NCBI RefSeq assembly: GCF_041345015.1
Contig: NZ_CP166769.1
Span: 868,001 to 932,000 of the forward strand
Origin: Bartonella sp. DGB1
Lineage (GTDB): Bacteria; Pseudomonadota; Alphaproteobacteria; Rhizobiales; Rhizobiaceae
DNA: 64,000 nucleotides
Reading direction: 5' to 3'
The notes under the pieces were generated by a model, which was given only the letters and a program-made list of their open reading frames with translations, did not search any database and had not been told where the DNA came from. Made by a program: the position numbers and the translations under genes. Below are positions 1 to 10,129 of this stretch, in pieces (position 1 is the first letter of the stretch; each line of letters opens with the position of its first letter).

Positions 1-867
1 AAGTATATGAGCTAATCCTGATCGCCTTAAATTATAATTAGTTTCTTCAGATATACCTCCTCTTTTACCGGTTATTAATGCAGCCGCGATTGCGCCTTTC
101 TCTCCAGGTAAGACTTCATATATACGATGCGATAAATTAAATCTAACTTGTTCTACATATTGCATAAATTTATTGCTTAATGTTAAGTTATCTTTATGTT
201 TTATCAATATTGGTTTATTTAAAAAAACACCTTGCGCACCGATAGAGTTAAAATATTGAGAAAAACTAAAATTAAAACCGGATAATCGTTCAGCACCATT
301 AAAAGGACTGAGTCTTATTTTACCCGATAATTTATCTCCTATTTGTAAATCTCTAATTAGTTCATTCAGCTTAACTTGTATTTTCTGTGGTACATATGAT
401 AATTTAGGTTGTGAAGTATCTTGCGTTGCTAAAATTAATCTATAATTATTATTTTTAACTAAATTAATTTGCTCTACCTTAGCAATTATGTGAGTTGTTA
501 TTGCTGAAGGTATCATATTAGTATTTAAACGTATTGTTTCTAATTTTGCACAGGTCATACCCAATATAATAAAAAATATATAACTTACTAATATAAGAAG
601 AAATTTATTTTTATTAATAAAAACCATCAAAGTTCCTATTAACAAATTTAATAAGATTAAACTAGTTAATTGCAATTCCAGATCTATGTGATAGTATAAT
701 AAGATACCTATAGCGAAAAATACGGGTATCCAATTAAAATATGTACCGTAAGAATATTCTAGAATAAAAAGATTTTTTATCGTATTGATAAAATTTAATA
801 TCTTAGCAACTATATTTATCTTATCTTCCACATATTTTATTTTATTAAGAGGATCTGGTGCTTGCAT
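1..867 (-). CDS. comEC: ComEC/Rec2-family DNA uptake channel protein (N-terminal part, cut by window edge)
   Basis: Translation of the minus strand is open from the window edge to an ATG at 865-867, preceded by an AGAGGAA ribosome-binding site about 8 nt upstream. The visible 289 residues start MQAPDPLNK, carry hydrophobic segments at residues ~30-110, then a soluble stretch, and end in KRGGISEE followed by LRRSGLAHIL. That end is the conserved entry to the competence membrane domain of ComEC, the inner-membrane channel that imports single-stranded DNA during natural transformation. The rest lies outside the window. It is divergent from gltX (100-bp gap), the usual alphaproteobacterial neighbour. 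Family assignment is from recognised motifs; whether the gene is intact cannot be seen. Confidence 0.8.
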   Translation of the reverse strand, partial: MQAPDPLNKIKYVEDKINIVAKILNFINTIKNLFILEYSYGTYFNWIPVFFAIGILLYYHIDLELQLTSLILLNLLIGTLMVFINKNKFLLILVSYIFFIILGMTCAKLETIRLNTNMIPSAITTHIIAKVEQINLVKNNNYRLILATQDTSQPKLSYVPQKIQVKLNELIRDLQIGDKLSGKIRLSPFNGAERLSGFNFSFSQYFNSIGAQGVFLNKPILIKHKDNLTLSNKFMQYVEQVRFNLSHRIYEVLPGEKGAIAAALITGKRGGISEETNYNLRRSGLAHIL

Positions 868-967
868 TTTAATAAAATTTCCTCTTATGATACCGGCTAT
901 ATTCTATTGCTATTACATAATTTTATTAAATTATTTAATTATCATATTTTATCATTTGGAGCCATAT

Positions 968-2395
968 ATGCCAACTTCTAAAAATGTTATTACACGTTTT
1001 GCCCCTTCCCCAACTGGCTTTTTACATATTGGAGGAGCACGGACAGCCTTATTTAATTGGCTATACACAAAACATGTTAATGGTAAATTTTTACTTAGAA
1101 TTGAAGATACAGATCAAAAAAGATCAACTCAGCCCGCAATTAACGCTATTATAGATGGTCTAAATTGGCTAGGTATCTGTTATGATGATCAAATTATCTA
1201 TCAATCACAACGTATAGCTCGTCATCAAGAAGTTGCGATGGAATTATTAAAGACAGGAAAAGCATATTATTGCTATACCACAGCTGAAGAACTACAAGAA
1301 TTAAGGAACAATAATCAAACAAAAAAACATCCTAACAAATGGCGAAACTCCTCTGAAACACCACCTAAAGATATTAAACCTACCATTAGAATTAAAGCCC
1401 CTACAACCGGCTTCATAACACTTAATGACGAAGTGCTAGGAACTATTCAATTTCCATGTGAAGATCTAGACGATTTTGTAATATTACGTTCTGACGGTAC
1501 TCCAACATATATGTTAGCAGCTGTTGTAGATGATCATGATATGCAAATAACAAACATTATTAGAGGTGATGATCATTTAACCAATGCAGCTAAGCAAATA
1601 ATAATTTATAACGCATTACAATGGCAAATTCCTAAAATGGCACATATACCATTAATTTTAGGAGAAGATGGTAGTAAATTATCTAAAAGGCACGGCGCAT
1701 TAGGTGTGGATATCTATCAAAAAATGGGCTATCTTCCAGAAGCATTACGAAATTATTTAGCACGGCTAGGATGGAGTCATGGAAATGATGAAATTATAGC
1801 AACCAATAAATTAATTGAATGGTTCGATGTAAAAGATATAAATAAAAGTTCTTCAAGATTTGATTTTAAAAAATTAGAAGCAATAAATAGTCATTATATA
1901 AAAATAATGGATAATGAAGAATTATTAAACGAAATATTAAAATTATTACCATTGATAGATGATATTGATGTTATAAAAAATAATTTAACAGATGAAACTA
2001 AAAATATGTTACTATTAGCCCTCACTCCGTTAAAGGAAAGAGCAAAAACTTTATTAGATATAATAAATTCTGCTAAATTTATCTTTAAAAAGTTACCATT
2101 GGAAGTTACCGAAAAATCCAAAGAGATGCTAACCGACTTTAATAAAGATATTTTTAAAGACCTAATAAATATTTTTACTAATATAGAAGATTGGAATAAA
2201 AAAAACTTAGAAGAAGTTATAAAAACATATCTTAATGATAATAATTTAAAATTTGCTCAAATAGGACCATGCGTAAGAATAGCATTGACCGGTGATTATA
2301 ATTCAATTTCAATTTATGATTTATTAATCATATTAGGTAAACAAGAATCAATAAAACGATTAAACTCACAATTAGATAAGCAAATAGTCAGTTGA
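968..2395 (+). CDS. gltX: glutamyl-tRNA synthetase
   Basis: Class I aminoacyl-tRNA synthetase (475 aa) that charges tRNA-Glu, and often tRNA-Gln for later amidation; gatB lies at 37-38.7 kb, which fits indirect Gln-tRNA formation. The N-terminus [20 protein letters not shown] holds the HIGH-type motif, and KLSKR is present ([10 protein letters not shown]). The C-terminal half is the helical anticodon-binding region. The reading frame is open from 785, but the start is placed at the ATG at 968. It has GGAG just upstream, gives the standard GluRS N-terminus, and avoids a 61-residue non-homologous extension overlapping the divergent comEC. gltA follows 73 bp downstream on the same strand. Confidence 0.95.
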   Translation: MPTSKNVITRFAPSPTGFLHIGGARTALFNWLYTKHVNGKFLLRIEDTDQKRSTQPAINAIIDGLNWLGICYDDQIIYQSQRIARHQEVAMELLKTGKAYYCYTTAEELQELRNNNQTKKHPNKWRNSSETPPKDIKPTIRIKAPTTGFITLNDEVLGTIQFPCEDLDDFVILRSDGTPTYMLAAVVDDHDMQITNIIRGDDHLTNAAKQIIIYNALQWQIPKMAHIPLILGEDGSKLSKRHGALGVDIYQKMGYLPEALRNYLARLGWSHGNDEIIATNKLIEWFDVKDINKSSSRFDFKKLEAINSHYIKIMDNEELLNEILKLLPLIDDIDVIKNNLTDETKNMLLLALTPLKERAKTLLDIINSAKFIFKKLPLEVTEKSKEMLTDFNKDIFKDLINIFTNIEDWNKKNLEEVIKTYLNDNNLKFAQIGPCVRIALTGDYNSISIYDLLIILGKQESIKRLNSQLDKQIVS

Positions 2396-2468
2396 CCTAA
2401 TAAAAGATAATCGTTATAAAATAACAGTTTTAAAATTAAAACAAAATATTATATCCAAGGAGGCAAAA

Positions 2469-3758
2469 ATGTCTGATAATAAAGCCATACTAACAGTAAA
2501 TGGTAAATCTATTGAATTACCAATATATTCCGGTACTCTAGGCCCTGATGTTATTGATATTTCATCACTTTACAAACAATCCGGACTTTTTACCTATGAT
2601 GTTGGCTTTTTATCTACTGCAGCTTGCGAATCTAAGATTACATTTATAGATGGTAATAAAGGTGTTCTATTATATAGAGGATACCCTATTGAACAATTAG
2701 CTGAAAAAGGTGATTTCCTTGAAACTTGCTATTTATTATTACAGGGTGAATTACCTAATAAACAACAAAAAGAAGAATTTAATCATCATGTAACACATCA
2801 TACTATGCTACATGAGCAAATGATTAAATTCTTCTCTGGATTCAGAAGAGATGCTCATCCAATGGCAATTATGGTAGCCGCTATGGGTGCATTATCAGCA
2901 TTTTATAATGATTCAACTGATATTTCTGATCCTGAGCAACGTTGGCTGGCTTCAATACGTTTGATAGCAAAAGTCCCTACTATAGCGGCTATGACCTATA
3001 AATATCATTTAGGACAACCTTTTGTTTACCCTAACAACAATTTAGATTTTGCATCTAATTTCTTAAATATGTGTTTTTCAGTACCTTCTGCTGAGTATAA
3101 AATTAACCCTATATTATCCAGAGCTATTGATCGTATTTTCGTGCTACATGCAGACCATGAGCAAAATGCATCAACATCTACCGTAAGGCTTGCTGGCTCT
3201 TCAGGGGCTAATCCTTTTGCTTGTATTGCTGCTGGTGTTGCTTGTTTATGGGGTCCTTCACACGGAGGAGCCAATGAAGCTAATTTAAATATGTTAAAAG
3301 AAATCGGCTCTGTAGACCGTATTCCAGAATATATTGCTAGAGCAAAAGATAAAAATGATCCTTTCAGATTAATGGGTTTTGGACATAGAGTATATAAAAA
3401 TTACGATCCACGTGGCAAAATTATGCAACAAACTTGCCACGAAGTACTTGCAGAACTAGATATGAAAGATGATCCATTATTGCAAGTTGCTATGGAATTA
3501 GAACGTATAGCACTGAATGATGAATATTTTATAGAGAAAAAATTATATCCAAATATAGATTTCTATTCTGGTATAACTTTAAGAGCGCTAGGTTTTCCAC
3601 CTGAAATGTTTACCGTACTATTTGCTTTAGCAAGATCAGTAGGCTGGGTAGCACAATGGAAAGAAATGATTGAAGATCCAAATCAAAAAATTGGGCGTCC
3701 ACGTCAGTTATATAATGGTTATCAACAAAGAGATTATAAGTCGCTAGATCAGCGCTAA
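2469..3758 (+). CDS. gltA: citrate synthase (type II)
   Basis: Condenses oxaloacetate and acetyl-CoA at entry to the TCA cycle, in the cytoplasm. The 429-aa length is typical of the bacterial hexameric form. Catalytic residues are visible in context: His in [10 protein letters not shown], His in [13 protein letters not shown] and Asp in [10 protein letters not shown] strong AAGGAGG ribosome-binding site precedes the ATG. The gltX-gltA adjacency is common in Alphaproteobacteria. A large hairpin follows the stop codon. Confidence 0.97.
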   Translation: MSDNKAILTVNGKSIELPIYSGTLGPDVIDISSLYKQSGLFTYDVGFLSTAACESKITFIDGNKGVLLYRGYPIEQLAEKGDFLETCYLLLQGELPNKQQKEEFNHHVTHHTMLHEQMIKFFSGFRRDAHPMAIMVAAMGALSAFYNDSTDISDPEQRWLASIRLIAKVPTIAAMTYKYHLGQPFVYPNNNLDFASNFLNMCFSVPSAEYKINPILSRAIDRIFVLHADHEQNASTSTVRLAGSSGANPFACIAAGVACLWGPSHGGANEANLNMLKEIGSVDRIPEYIARAKDKNDPFRLMGFGHRVYKNYDPRGKIMQQTCHEVLAELDMKDDPLLQVAMELERIALNDEYFIEKKLYPNIDFYSGITLRALGFPPEMFTVLFALARSVGWVAQWKEMIEDPNQKIGRPRQLYNGYQQRDYKSLDQR

Positions 3759-3769
3759 TAACTATAAAT

Positions 3770-3810
3770 AAACAGATATGAATTAGTTAAATAACTATTC
3801 ATATCTGTTT
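3770..3810 (+). terminator. long hairpin after gltA
   Basis: AAACAGATATGAA...TTAGTTA pairs with TAACTA-TTCATATCTGTTT, about 19 bp with one bulged base and a 2-3 nt loop, starting 12 bp after the gltA stop. The stem is long but AT-rich and has no clean U-tract beyond the TTT inside the right arm. It probably ends the gltX-gltA transcript. Confidence 0.55.
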
Positions 3811-4246
3811 AGCATTATCAATAACTCATATAAATATTAATTTAGTAATCTTTAAGTTATACAATGAGACATTATTAATATTTACCGCAGGCTAGATAAA
3901 TCAAAATAAGATAATTATTAGTTTCAACTTAAGCAAGCTAAACCAACATCATAACTTGATAAATATTATAATAATTATATTTTAATAAATTGATTTATCT
4001 ATTCTTAATAATAACTTTAGTATCATTAGATACCAGTAAATATATTGTATGAATATAGATTGTATTTAGATAAGTACAAATTTAATATTTATCAAAAATC
4101 ATGATAATTGATAAATATAGTAAACTCAAATTATTAAAAATATCTATCTATGCTTAATAATAGATTTAATATCATTATGTACTAATAATATCTCACATTA
4201 ATATAGATTTTATTTAAATAAAATATAAAATTATTTATTTTAAACT
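3811..4246. other. AT-rich spacer where lpxA-lpxI-lpxB would normally lie; contains a diverged ~95-bp direct repeat
   Basis: No credible reading frame on either strand. Segments at about 3998-4090 and 4141-4240 align with each other: shared CTTAATAATA, then T-TTTA-TATCATTA, then AATATAGATT-TATTTA-ATAA. This is an old, diverged duplication. In most Alphaproteobacteria lpxA, lpxI and lpxB sit between fabZ and gltA; nothing recognisable of them remains here. Confidence 0.5.
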
Positions 4247-4280
4247 TTATTACCTATATAAACAATTATATAGGTAATAA
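4247..4280 (-). terminator. hairpin terminating the fabZ-side transcript
   Basis: Perfect 14-bp stem TTATTACCTATATA / TATATAGGTAATAA with a 6-nt loop, 36 bp beyond the fabZ stop. It can act in both directions; the plus-strand side is followed by AGAAAAATT and the minus side by AAAGTTT, so the U-tract is weak. Confidence 0.5.
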
Positions 4281-4315
4281 AGAAAAATTAGAATAAATTG
4301 ACTATATTAAAATTA

Positions 4316-4783
4316 TTATTTTTCTTCTTGCGGCATTACCATAGCAGCAATTTCAGCTTCTGCAGCTAATTGCTGTTCTACCTCTGCTCTACAGCTAAAT
4401 TTTATCATCGTCCCACGTTGCCTTAATTTTTTTACATGGATATATAATTGATCACCTGGTACAACTGGACGCCGAAATTTTACTTTATCGATAGTCATAA
4501 AATATACTAAGCTTGGCTGTTCTGTTGCAGCCTCTAATAAAGTAATGGCCCCTGCTGTTTGAGCCATAGCTTCTACAATTAATACTCCTGGCATAATCGG
4601 ATGCCCTGGAAAGTGACCTAAAAAATGAGGCTCATTAAAAGTAACATTTTTAATACCTGTAGCAGATTCACTACCTTGTATATCAATAATTTTATCAACC
4701 AATAAAAAAGGGTATCTATGTGGTAAAAGAGATAAAATCTTATTAATATCCACTGAATTAATTATATTTTTTTCTATAGCCAT
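4316..4783 (-). CDS. fabZ: 3-hydroxyacyl-[acyl-carrier-protein] dehydratase FabZ
   Basis: Dehydrates (3R)-hydroxyacyl-ACP in type II fatty-acid elongation. The 155-aa hotdog-fold protein has the catalytic His in [15 protein letters not shown] and the catalytic Glu in [11 protein letters not shown]. An AAGGA ribosome-binding site lies upstream of the ATG. Its usual partners lpxD (upstream) and lpxA (downstream) are absent: bamA starts only 65 bp away on one side and a non-coding spacer lies on the other. It is probably co-transcribed with bamA. Confidence 0.95.
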   Translation of the reverse strand: MAIEKNIINSVDINKILSLLPHRYPFLLVDKIIDIQGSESATGIKNVTFNEPHFLGHFPGHPIMPGVLIVEAMAQTAGAITLLEAATEQPSLVYFMTIDKVKFRRPVVPGDQLYIHVKKLRQRGTMIKFSCRAEVEQQLAAEAEIAAMVMPQEEK

Positions 4784-4848
4784 ACTTTATCCTTAAATCA
4801 CTAAATAAAACCAATCTATTAATTAATCTTGATAACTAAATTATTATA

Positions 4849-7161
4849 TTAAAAATGGTTAGATATTCCAATACTCATAACCCTAACGCTATCAGTATCT
4901 CTTTTTCTCAATGGCCACGCCCAATCAATTCTAAAAGGACCAAATGGACCATGCCAAATAATACTAAAACCAGTTGAAACTCGCAAAAAGCTATCTAAAG
5001 ATAATAAAGGATTTTCCTTAGTAGAAGGGTAAGGATTCCCAAATAATGAAGCTGAATCCACAAACACGGCACCTCTTAAATTCAATAGGTCAGCAACATA
5101 AGGAATAGGAAAATCTAACTCTCCAGTTGCGTGAAAATAAGTTGTTCCACCTAAATGGCTATTTTCTTGAACAGGACCAATACCACCAAAGTCAAAACCA
5201 CGAATAATAGAAGTATTATTCTTAAATAAATCAAATATCCTAACACCTTTTGAAGATAAAGGAGCAACAAACCCAGCGCCAGCTTTCACCATAGCAATTA
5301 TATCCGCTGTAGGTGAAAGAGTTTTAAAGTAATTAGCTTTAACCGTAGTTTTTAAAAATTGAGCATTACCACCTAAACCGGCTAATTCTTGTTGCCAGCG
5401 CAGATAAGTTCCTTCACGTGGTAAAACGAAATTATCAATTGTGCTGCGAGTTAAAGCATAACTTACAGATGAACGATACCAAGGACTATTATCAATTGCC
5501 TCTCTCATAGCGGGAGAAGATTGCTGCTGACCAACAGCGGTGTATGATTCTCTAGCTAATATATAAGAAACACTTCCCGATACATTTTCACTAACAGGAA
5601 AACTAACAGATGGACTTAAAGCTAGTTGAGTTTGTCTAGTATTAGACTGTACTACAGTAGAACCAGATAGAGATACACGACCACTCATAGGTGTACCCCA
5701 TAAACGCGATTTATTATAGGATAGATTACCATTAAAGGAATAATTTAACCCGCCGCCAATAGAAAGAGATGCACCTTCACCGCGTCCTAAAAAATTACTT
5801 TGTGATATAGAACCTTGGAAGTTAGCACCACCCGCAGCACCACCGGTTACGTACCCAGCCGATGCTGAAATTTGACCAGTCGGCTGCTCTACTACAGTAA
5901 CTATAACATTAACGCGATCATGTTTATTAGTCTGCCCTAGAGAGATTTCTACATTACTAAAGAAACCTAGATGAAGTAAGCGTTGACGTATAGATAACCA
6001 AGAAGCACGATTAAAAGCATCGCCTTCATTCACCGTAAACTCTTGGCGAATAACCCATTCACGGGTTTTTGTATTACCTCTAACTACGATACGATTTATA
6101 TAAATTGGTGCACCCTGCACAAGCTGGTAAGATACATCTATAGTGTTATTTTCTAAATTTCTTTTAGTGCTCTGATTAATGGTAGCAAAGGGATGTCCAT
6201 GACGAAGTAAATAATTATTCATTGCCAATTGGCTAAACTCTAATTGACGAGAATCAAAAACATCACCTTCATGAATATCAATTTTAGATCTCAACGCCTC
6301 AACATCAATACCTGAAATAAAATTATTTATTAAAACTTTACCAAAAGTATATTTTTTACCTTCCTCTAAATGGTAAGTTAGCACATATTTATTGGTTTCA
6401 GGATCAAAATGTTTCTCAACAGAATCCACATAAAAATCTGCGTAACCCCTCTGTTGATAAAATAATTGTAAAAGTTGCTTATCAACTTCAGTTTTTTCTT
6501 TAGTATAAACATCATCTTTCTTTAAAAAAGACAAAAAACCAGTTGATTTACTTATTATTACATCTTTTAATTGATTATCTGGAAAACTATGATTTCCAAC
6601 AAATAATATTTTACCAACTCTAGCTTGTATACCTTCTTCTATTGAAACTACTAGATTTATATTACCTGGAGATACAGAAACTGGACGTATCTGAACTATC
6701 ACATCTCCATAACCTTGTTTTTCATAATAATTTTTGATTGCTTGTTCATCTAAGGCCGCAGAATAAGCATTATAAGTACGACCTCTTTGTAAACTCATTA
6801 CTGGTATTAAAACATTATCTTTTTGTAAGGAATTGCCTTCAAAAATAACCTTATTTATAGCATTTTGTTCGGTAACATTAACTAATAAAGTGTTATTATT
6901 TATCGCGATATTAACATTAGAGAAAAAACCCTGAGAGAATAATTTTTTAACAGCGATATTTATATCATCTCCGGTAATATCATCACCAACTTTAAATGGC
7001 AACAAATTAACAATTAATTGACTTCCGATAGAATGGTTACCTTCTATCTTAATTTTATCAATTACTTCAGCATTAACCGAATTTATGCTATATATTGTTG
7101 ATAAAAATAAAAACAACAAAGCTGATTTTTTTTTAAGAAAATTTTGGTTTTTAACTCTCAT
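4849..7161 (-). CDS. bamA: outer membrane protein assembly factor BamA
   Basis: Core of the BAM machine that inserts beta-barrel proteins into the outer membrane. The 770-aa protein has a Sec signal peptide (basic KKK, hydrophobic core, cleavage probably after SVNA at ~31). Five POTRA domains fill residues ~32-430, and a C-terminal barrel ends in SNHF, the terminal aromatic signal. The barrel carries IIRGFDFGGIGP, the conserved loop-6-type motif. The usual upstream neighbours dxr and rseP are missing (175-bp gap to cdsA), as is lpxD downstream. BamA with no lpx genes at this locus implies an outer membrane that may lack ordinary LPS. Confidence 0.95.
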   Translation of the reverse strand: MRVKNQNFLKKKSALLFLFLSTIYSINSVNAEVIDKIKIEGNHSIGSQLIVNLLPFKVGDDITGDDINIAVKKLFSQGFFSNVNIAINNNTLLVNVTEQNAINKVIFEGNSLQKDNVLIPVMSLQRGRTYNAYSAALDEQAIKNYYEKQGYGDVIVQIRPVSVSPGNINLVVSIEEGIQARVGKILFVGNHSFPDNQLKDVIISKSTGFLSFLKKDDVYTKEKTEVDKQLLQLFYQQRGYADFYVDSVEKHFDPETNKYVLTYHLEEGKKYTFGKVLINNFISGIDVEALRSKIDIHEGDVFDSRQLEFSQLAMNNYLLRHGHPFATINQSTKRNLENNTIDVSYQLVQGAPIYINRIVVRGNTKTREWVIRQEFTVNEGDAFNRASWLSIRQRLLHLGFFSNVEISLGQTNKHDRVNVIVTVVEQPTGQISASAGYVTGGAAGGANFQGSISQSNFLGRGEGASLSIGGGLNYSFNGNLSYNKSRLWGTPMSGRVSLSGSTVVQSNTRQTQLALSPSVSFPVSENVSGSVSYILARESYTAVGQQQSSPAMREAIDNSPWYRSSVSYALTRSTIDNFVLPREGTYLRWQQELAGLGGNAQFLKTTVKANYFKTLSPTADIIAMVKAGAGFVAPLSSKGVRIFDLFKNNTSIIRGFDFGGIGPVQENSHLGGTTYFHATGELDFPIPYVADLLNLRGAVFVDSASLFGNPYPSTKENPLLSLDSFLRVSTGFSIIWHGPFGPFRIDWAWPLRKRDTDSVRVMSIGISNHF

Positions 7162-7336
7162 TTTATCTCTACACTCAAAAATTACTTAGTTAATATAAAC
7201 TAACTCAATCAATATTTAAATCATTTGTTGTACTTTATTAACTATTTACACTAATAACACACCTATATTTCATATATATAGCATTTCTTTGAAATGACGA
7301 TAGAAATTTTAAAAATAATATTAAGCAAAGCTAATT

Positions 7337-8119
7337 TTATAAAGGACTAAAATTAGGAAAACTAATTTTTAATAAATATAATATTAAAGCAGCCACTATA
7401 AGCCCATCAAATCTATCCATAAATCCTCCGTGTCCAGGAAGTAAATTACTAGAATCCTTTACACGAAAATATCTTTTAATAGCAGATTCACCTATATCAC
7501 CTACTTGGACAAAGAAAGATAAAATTACGGCTAGCCAAATTAAATTTAAATATAATGAATTACAATAAAAATAAGAAAATAATATAGCAATTATTACACT
7601 AAATAAAAAACTACCTATAGAACCAGAAATAGTCTTATTAGGAGATAAATAAGGAGCTAACTTCTTACCTCCAATAGCTTTTCCAAATATATAACCGCCT
7701 ATATCACTAGCCCAAACGACTAAAAATAAATATAAAATCAAGTAAATATTACCATCACTTCCAACCCTTAATAAAGCTAAGGAAACCATAGGCAGAGCTG
7801 CATATAATAAACCAAATGCACTCCAGTAACGAGAGTTAACAAAGCCATAAATCAATAACAATAAAAAGCAGAAAAAAATAACAGCAAATACATAATTACT
7901 AAAATAAAAACTAGTAACTACTAATAGATACAAGCAAAGTGATAAAATAAATTCTTGTTTATCTTTTAAAACTTGTGTGATAGCTAACCACTCATAAAAA
8001 ATAAACCCACCAATTATAAAACAAAAAGCGGTAAAATATATACCCCCCAAATAAATATTACTTAAAGTAATAATAACAAGGAGCAAACCAACCAAACTAC
8101 GAAGTTGAAAATTAGACAT
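7337..8119 (-). CDS. cdsA: phosphatidate cytidylyltransferase (CDP-diacylglycerol synthase)
   Basis: Makes CDP-diacylglycerol from CTP and phosphatidate for phospholipid synthesis at the inner membrane. The protein is very hydrophobic, with about seven or eight membrane segments. The C-terminal signature reads SAIKRYFRVKD then LLPGHGGFMDRFDG, matching the CdsA family motif with its Asp and His/Gly residues. The start is placed at the ATG at 8119, preceded by AAAGGA (260 aa). A GTG at 8143 in frame would overlap uppS and lacks a suitable ribosome-binding site. It is directly downstream of uppS, as in most bacteria. Confidence 0.93.
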   Translation of the reverse strand: MSNFQLRSLVGLLLVIITLSNIYLGGIYFTAFCFIIGGFIFYEWLAITQVLKDKQEFILSLCLYLLVVTSFYFSNYVFAVIFFCFLLLLIYGFVNSRYWSAFGLLYAALPMVSLALLRVGSDGNIYLILYLFLVVWASDIGGYIFGKAIGGKKLAPYLSPNKTISGSIGSFLFSVIIAILFSYFYCNSLYLNLIWLAVILSFFVQVGDIGESAIKRYFRVKDSSNLLPGHGGFMDRFDGLIVAALILYLLKISFPNFSPL

Positions 8120-8129
8120 GTCATTTCCT

Positions 8130-8834
8130 TTAAGTAATTGCACCGAAACGACGATTTCTTGACCGATAAGAATCGATAGCTAACTCTAATTCTTGCAAAT
8201 TAAAATCAGGCCAATAGCAAGAAGAGAAAAAAAATTCAGAATAAGCAGCCTGCCACAATAAAAAATTAGACAAACGCATCTCGCCACTAGTACGAATAAT
8301 TAAATCTGGATCTGGGATAAAATGAGTATCTAAATAACCATTAACCAACTTTTCTGAAATATCTTCTATTTTAATTACTTTAGACTCTATTTGATAGCAA
8401 ATTTTTTTCATAGCTCTAACTATTTCATTCCTAGCACCATAGTTAAAAGCAATAACAAGATTTAAACCAGTGTTATCAGCTGTCACACGCTCGCTATGAG
8501 TGAGTAAATCTAATATATCGGCGGATAAAGAAGTTCTATCACCAATAATATGAATGCGAATATTCTCTTCTTTAATCTTTGATAATTGATTTTTCACAAA
8601 CTGATGTAATAAAGCAAAAAGATCCTCTATTTCTTCAGATGGTCTTAACCAATTTTCAGAAGAAAAAGCAAAAAGAGTTAACCATTCAATTGACAATTCA
8701 CGAACATTAGTTATCAAACTAGACAAAGCATTAGAACCAGCCTCATGACCTGCGGCGCGCGACAAACCTCTCTCGGTAGCCCAACGACCATTACCATCCA
8801 TAATAATAGCTATATGTTTAGGCATTGAAAGCAA
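8130..8834 (-). CDS. uppS: (2Z,6E)-polyprenyl / undecaprenyl diphosphate synthase
   Basis: Cis-prenyltransferase that builds the C55 undecaprenyl carrier used for peptidoglycan. The N-terminal HIAIIMDGNGRWA contains the catalytic Asp. The C-terminal PDLIIRTSGEMRLSNFLLWQ and the following SEFFF segment are family landmarks. The frame continues upstream into frr. A TTG at 8834 has GAGGA at ideal spacing (7 nt), while the first ATG at 8825 is 15 nt from it, so TTG is preferred. Genes frr-uppS-cdsA are tightly packed on the same strand. Confidence 0.93.
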   Translation of the reverse strand: MLSMPKHIAIIMDGNGRWATERGLSRAAGHEAGSNALSSLITNVRELSIEWLTLFAFSSENWLRPSEEIEDLFALLHQFVKNQLSKIKEENIRIHIIGDRTSLSADILDLLTHSERVTADNTGLNLVIAFNYGARNEIVRAMKKICYQIESKVIKIEDISEKLVNGYLDTHFIPDPDLIIRTSGEMRLSNFLLWQAAYSEFFFSSCYWPDFNLQELELAIDSYRSRNRRFGAIT

Positions 8835-8844
8835 TATATTATCC

Positions 8845-9405
8845 TCATATTTGCATAATTTCTTTTTCTTTGACCGCAAGAAGATTATCAACTTTATCTA
8901 TCATATCATCGGTAAGTTTCTGAATTTTTTCACATGCAATATGTACATCATCTTTACTTAAAGTGGAGTCTTTTTCTAATTTTTTAAAATGATCAATTCC
9001 ATCTCTCCGCACATGACGAATCGCAACACGGCTATTTTCAGCATATTGACCAGCTATTTTTACGAGCTCTTTACGTCTTTGCTCATTTAACTCAGGTAAA
9101 GGTAAACGTAATAACGTGCCATCGACAATAGGATTTAACCCTAAAGAAGATTCTCTAATAGCTTTTTCTACCGCTACAACCATAGATTTATCCCACACAG
9201 AAACAGATAAAAGTCTAGGTTCTGGAACAGAAATATTAGCCACTTGGTTTAAAGGTACTTTAGACCCGTAAGAATCAACCATAATAGGATCCAATAAATT
9301 AACAGAAGCACGCCCTGTACGTAAACCAGATAAATCATGTTTAAAAGAATCTAGAACACCGTTCATACGCTCTTCTAAAGATGATAAATTTAACAAATTA
9401 TTCAT
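8845..9405 (-). CDS. frr: ribosome recycling factor
   Basis: Splits the post-termination ribosome together with EF-G. The 186-aa length is standard. The sequence begins with [20 protein letters not shown] and includes GLRTGRAS and [14 protein letters not shown], characteristic of RRF. An AGGAG ribosome-binding site precedes the ATG. The start overlaps the pyrH stop by 8 nt, which indicates translational coupling. Confidence 0.96.
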   Translation of the reverse strand: MNNLLNLSSLEERMNGVLDSFKHDLSGLRTGRASVNLLDPIMVDSYGSKVPLNQVANISVPEPRLLSVSVWDKSMVVAVEKAIRESSLGLNPIVDGTLLRLPLPELNEQRRKELVKIAGQYAENSRVAIRHVRRDGIDHFKKLEKDSTLSKDDVHIACEKIQKLTDDMIDKVDNLLAVKEKEIMQI

Positions 9406-10129
9406 TATGTTCTCCTACAATTTTAGTAAATCGCCCACGACCTTGTACTATATCTGATAATCCATTTTCAGATAAAATATTATATACTACAATAGGAATA
9501 TTATTATCTTTTGCAAGACTTATAGCAGTACTATCCATTATAGTCAGATTTTGATCAATAACATCCATATATGTTAATTCATTATATCGAACAGCGTCTT
9601 TAGTTTTACGTGGATCTGATGAATAAACTCCATCAACCTGAGTTGCTTTTAATAATGCATCCGCACCTATTTCTGCCGCTCTTAAAGCAGCAGCGGTATC
9701 CGTAGTAAAGAAAGGATTACCAGTACCACCGGCAAAAATCACCACTTTTCCCTGCGACATATATTGAGTAGCTTTACGCTGAGAAAAACTTTCAGAAATT
9801 TGTGGCATAGCAATAGCTGATAAAACTACTGTATCAACCCCTAATTTTTGTAAAGAAGTACGCAATGCTAAAGAATTAATAGCTGTAGCAAGCATTCCCA
9901 TATGATCTCCGGTAACTCTATCTCCTCCATGAGAAGCAACAGCAACACCACGGAATATATTCCCGCCTCCAATAACAACCGCTATTTCTACCCCTATTTT
10001 AGTAGCGAAAAGAATATCTCGAGCGATTTGATCTACCACAGAGACATCAATCCCAAAATTTTGTTTACCCATCAACGCCTCGCCAGAGGCTTTTAACAAG
10101 ATTCTTTTATAAATAGCCTTAGTTTCCAT
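9398..10129 (-). CDS. pyrH: uridylate kinase (UMP kinase)
   Basis: Phosphorylates UMP to UDP. The 243-aa amino-acid-kinase fold shows the glycine-rich [33 protein letters not shown] and the [19 protein letters not shown] signature of hexameric bacterial PyrH. In most Alphaproteobacteria tsf lies immediately upstream; here 3.2 kb with an ABC transporter intervenes, while coupling to frr is retained. Confidence 0.96.
   Translation of the reverse strand: METKAIYKRILLKASGEALMGKQNFGIDVSVVDQIARDILFATKIGVEIAVVIGGGNIFRGVAVASHGGDRVTGDHMGMLATAINSLALRTSLQKLGVDTVVLSAIAMPQISESFSQRKATQYMSQGKVVIFAGGTGNPFFTTDTAAALRAAEIGADALLKATQVDGVYSSDPRKTKDAVRYNELTYMDVIDQNLTIMDSTAISLAKDNNIPIVVYNILSENGLSDIVQGRGRFTKIVGEHNE

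Noticed and set aside
785-967. 61-residue N-terminal extension of glutamyl-tRNA synthetase
   Set aside because: The ATG at 968 has a ribosome-binding site and the standard N-terminus; the extension overlaps the divergent comEC start.
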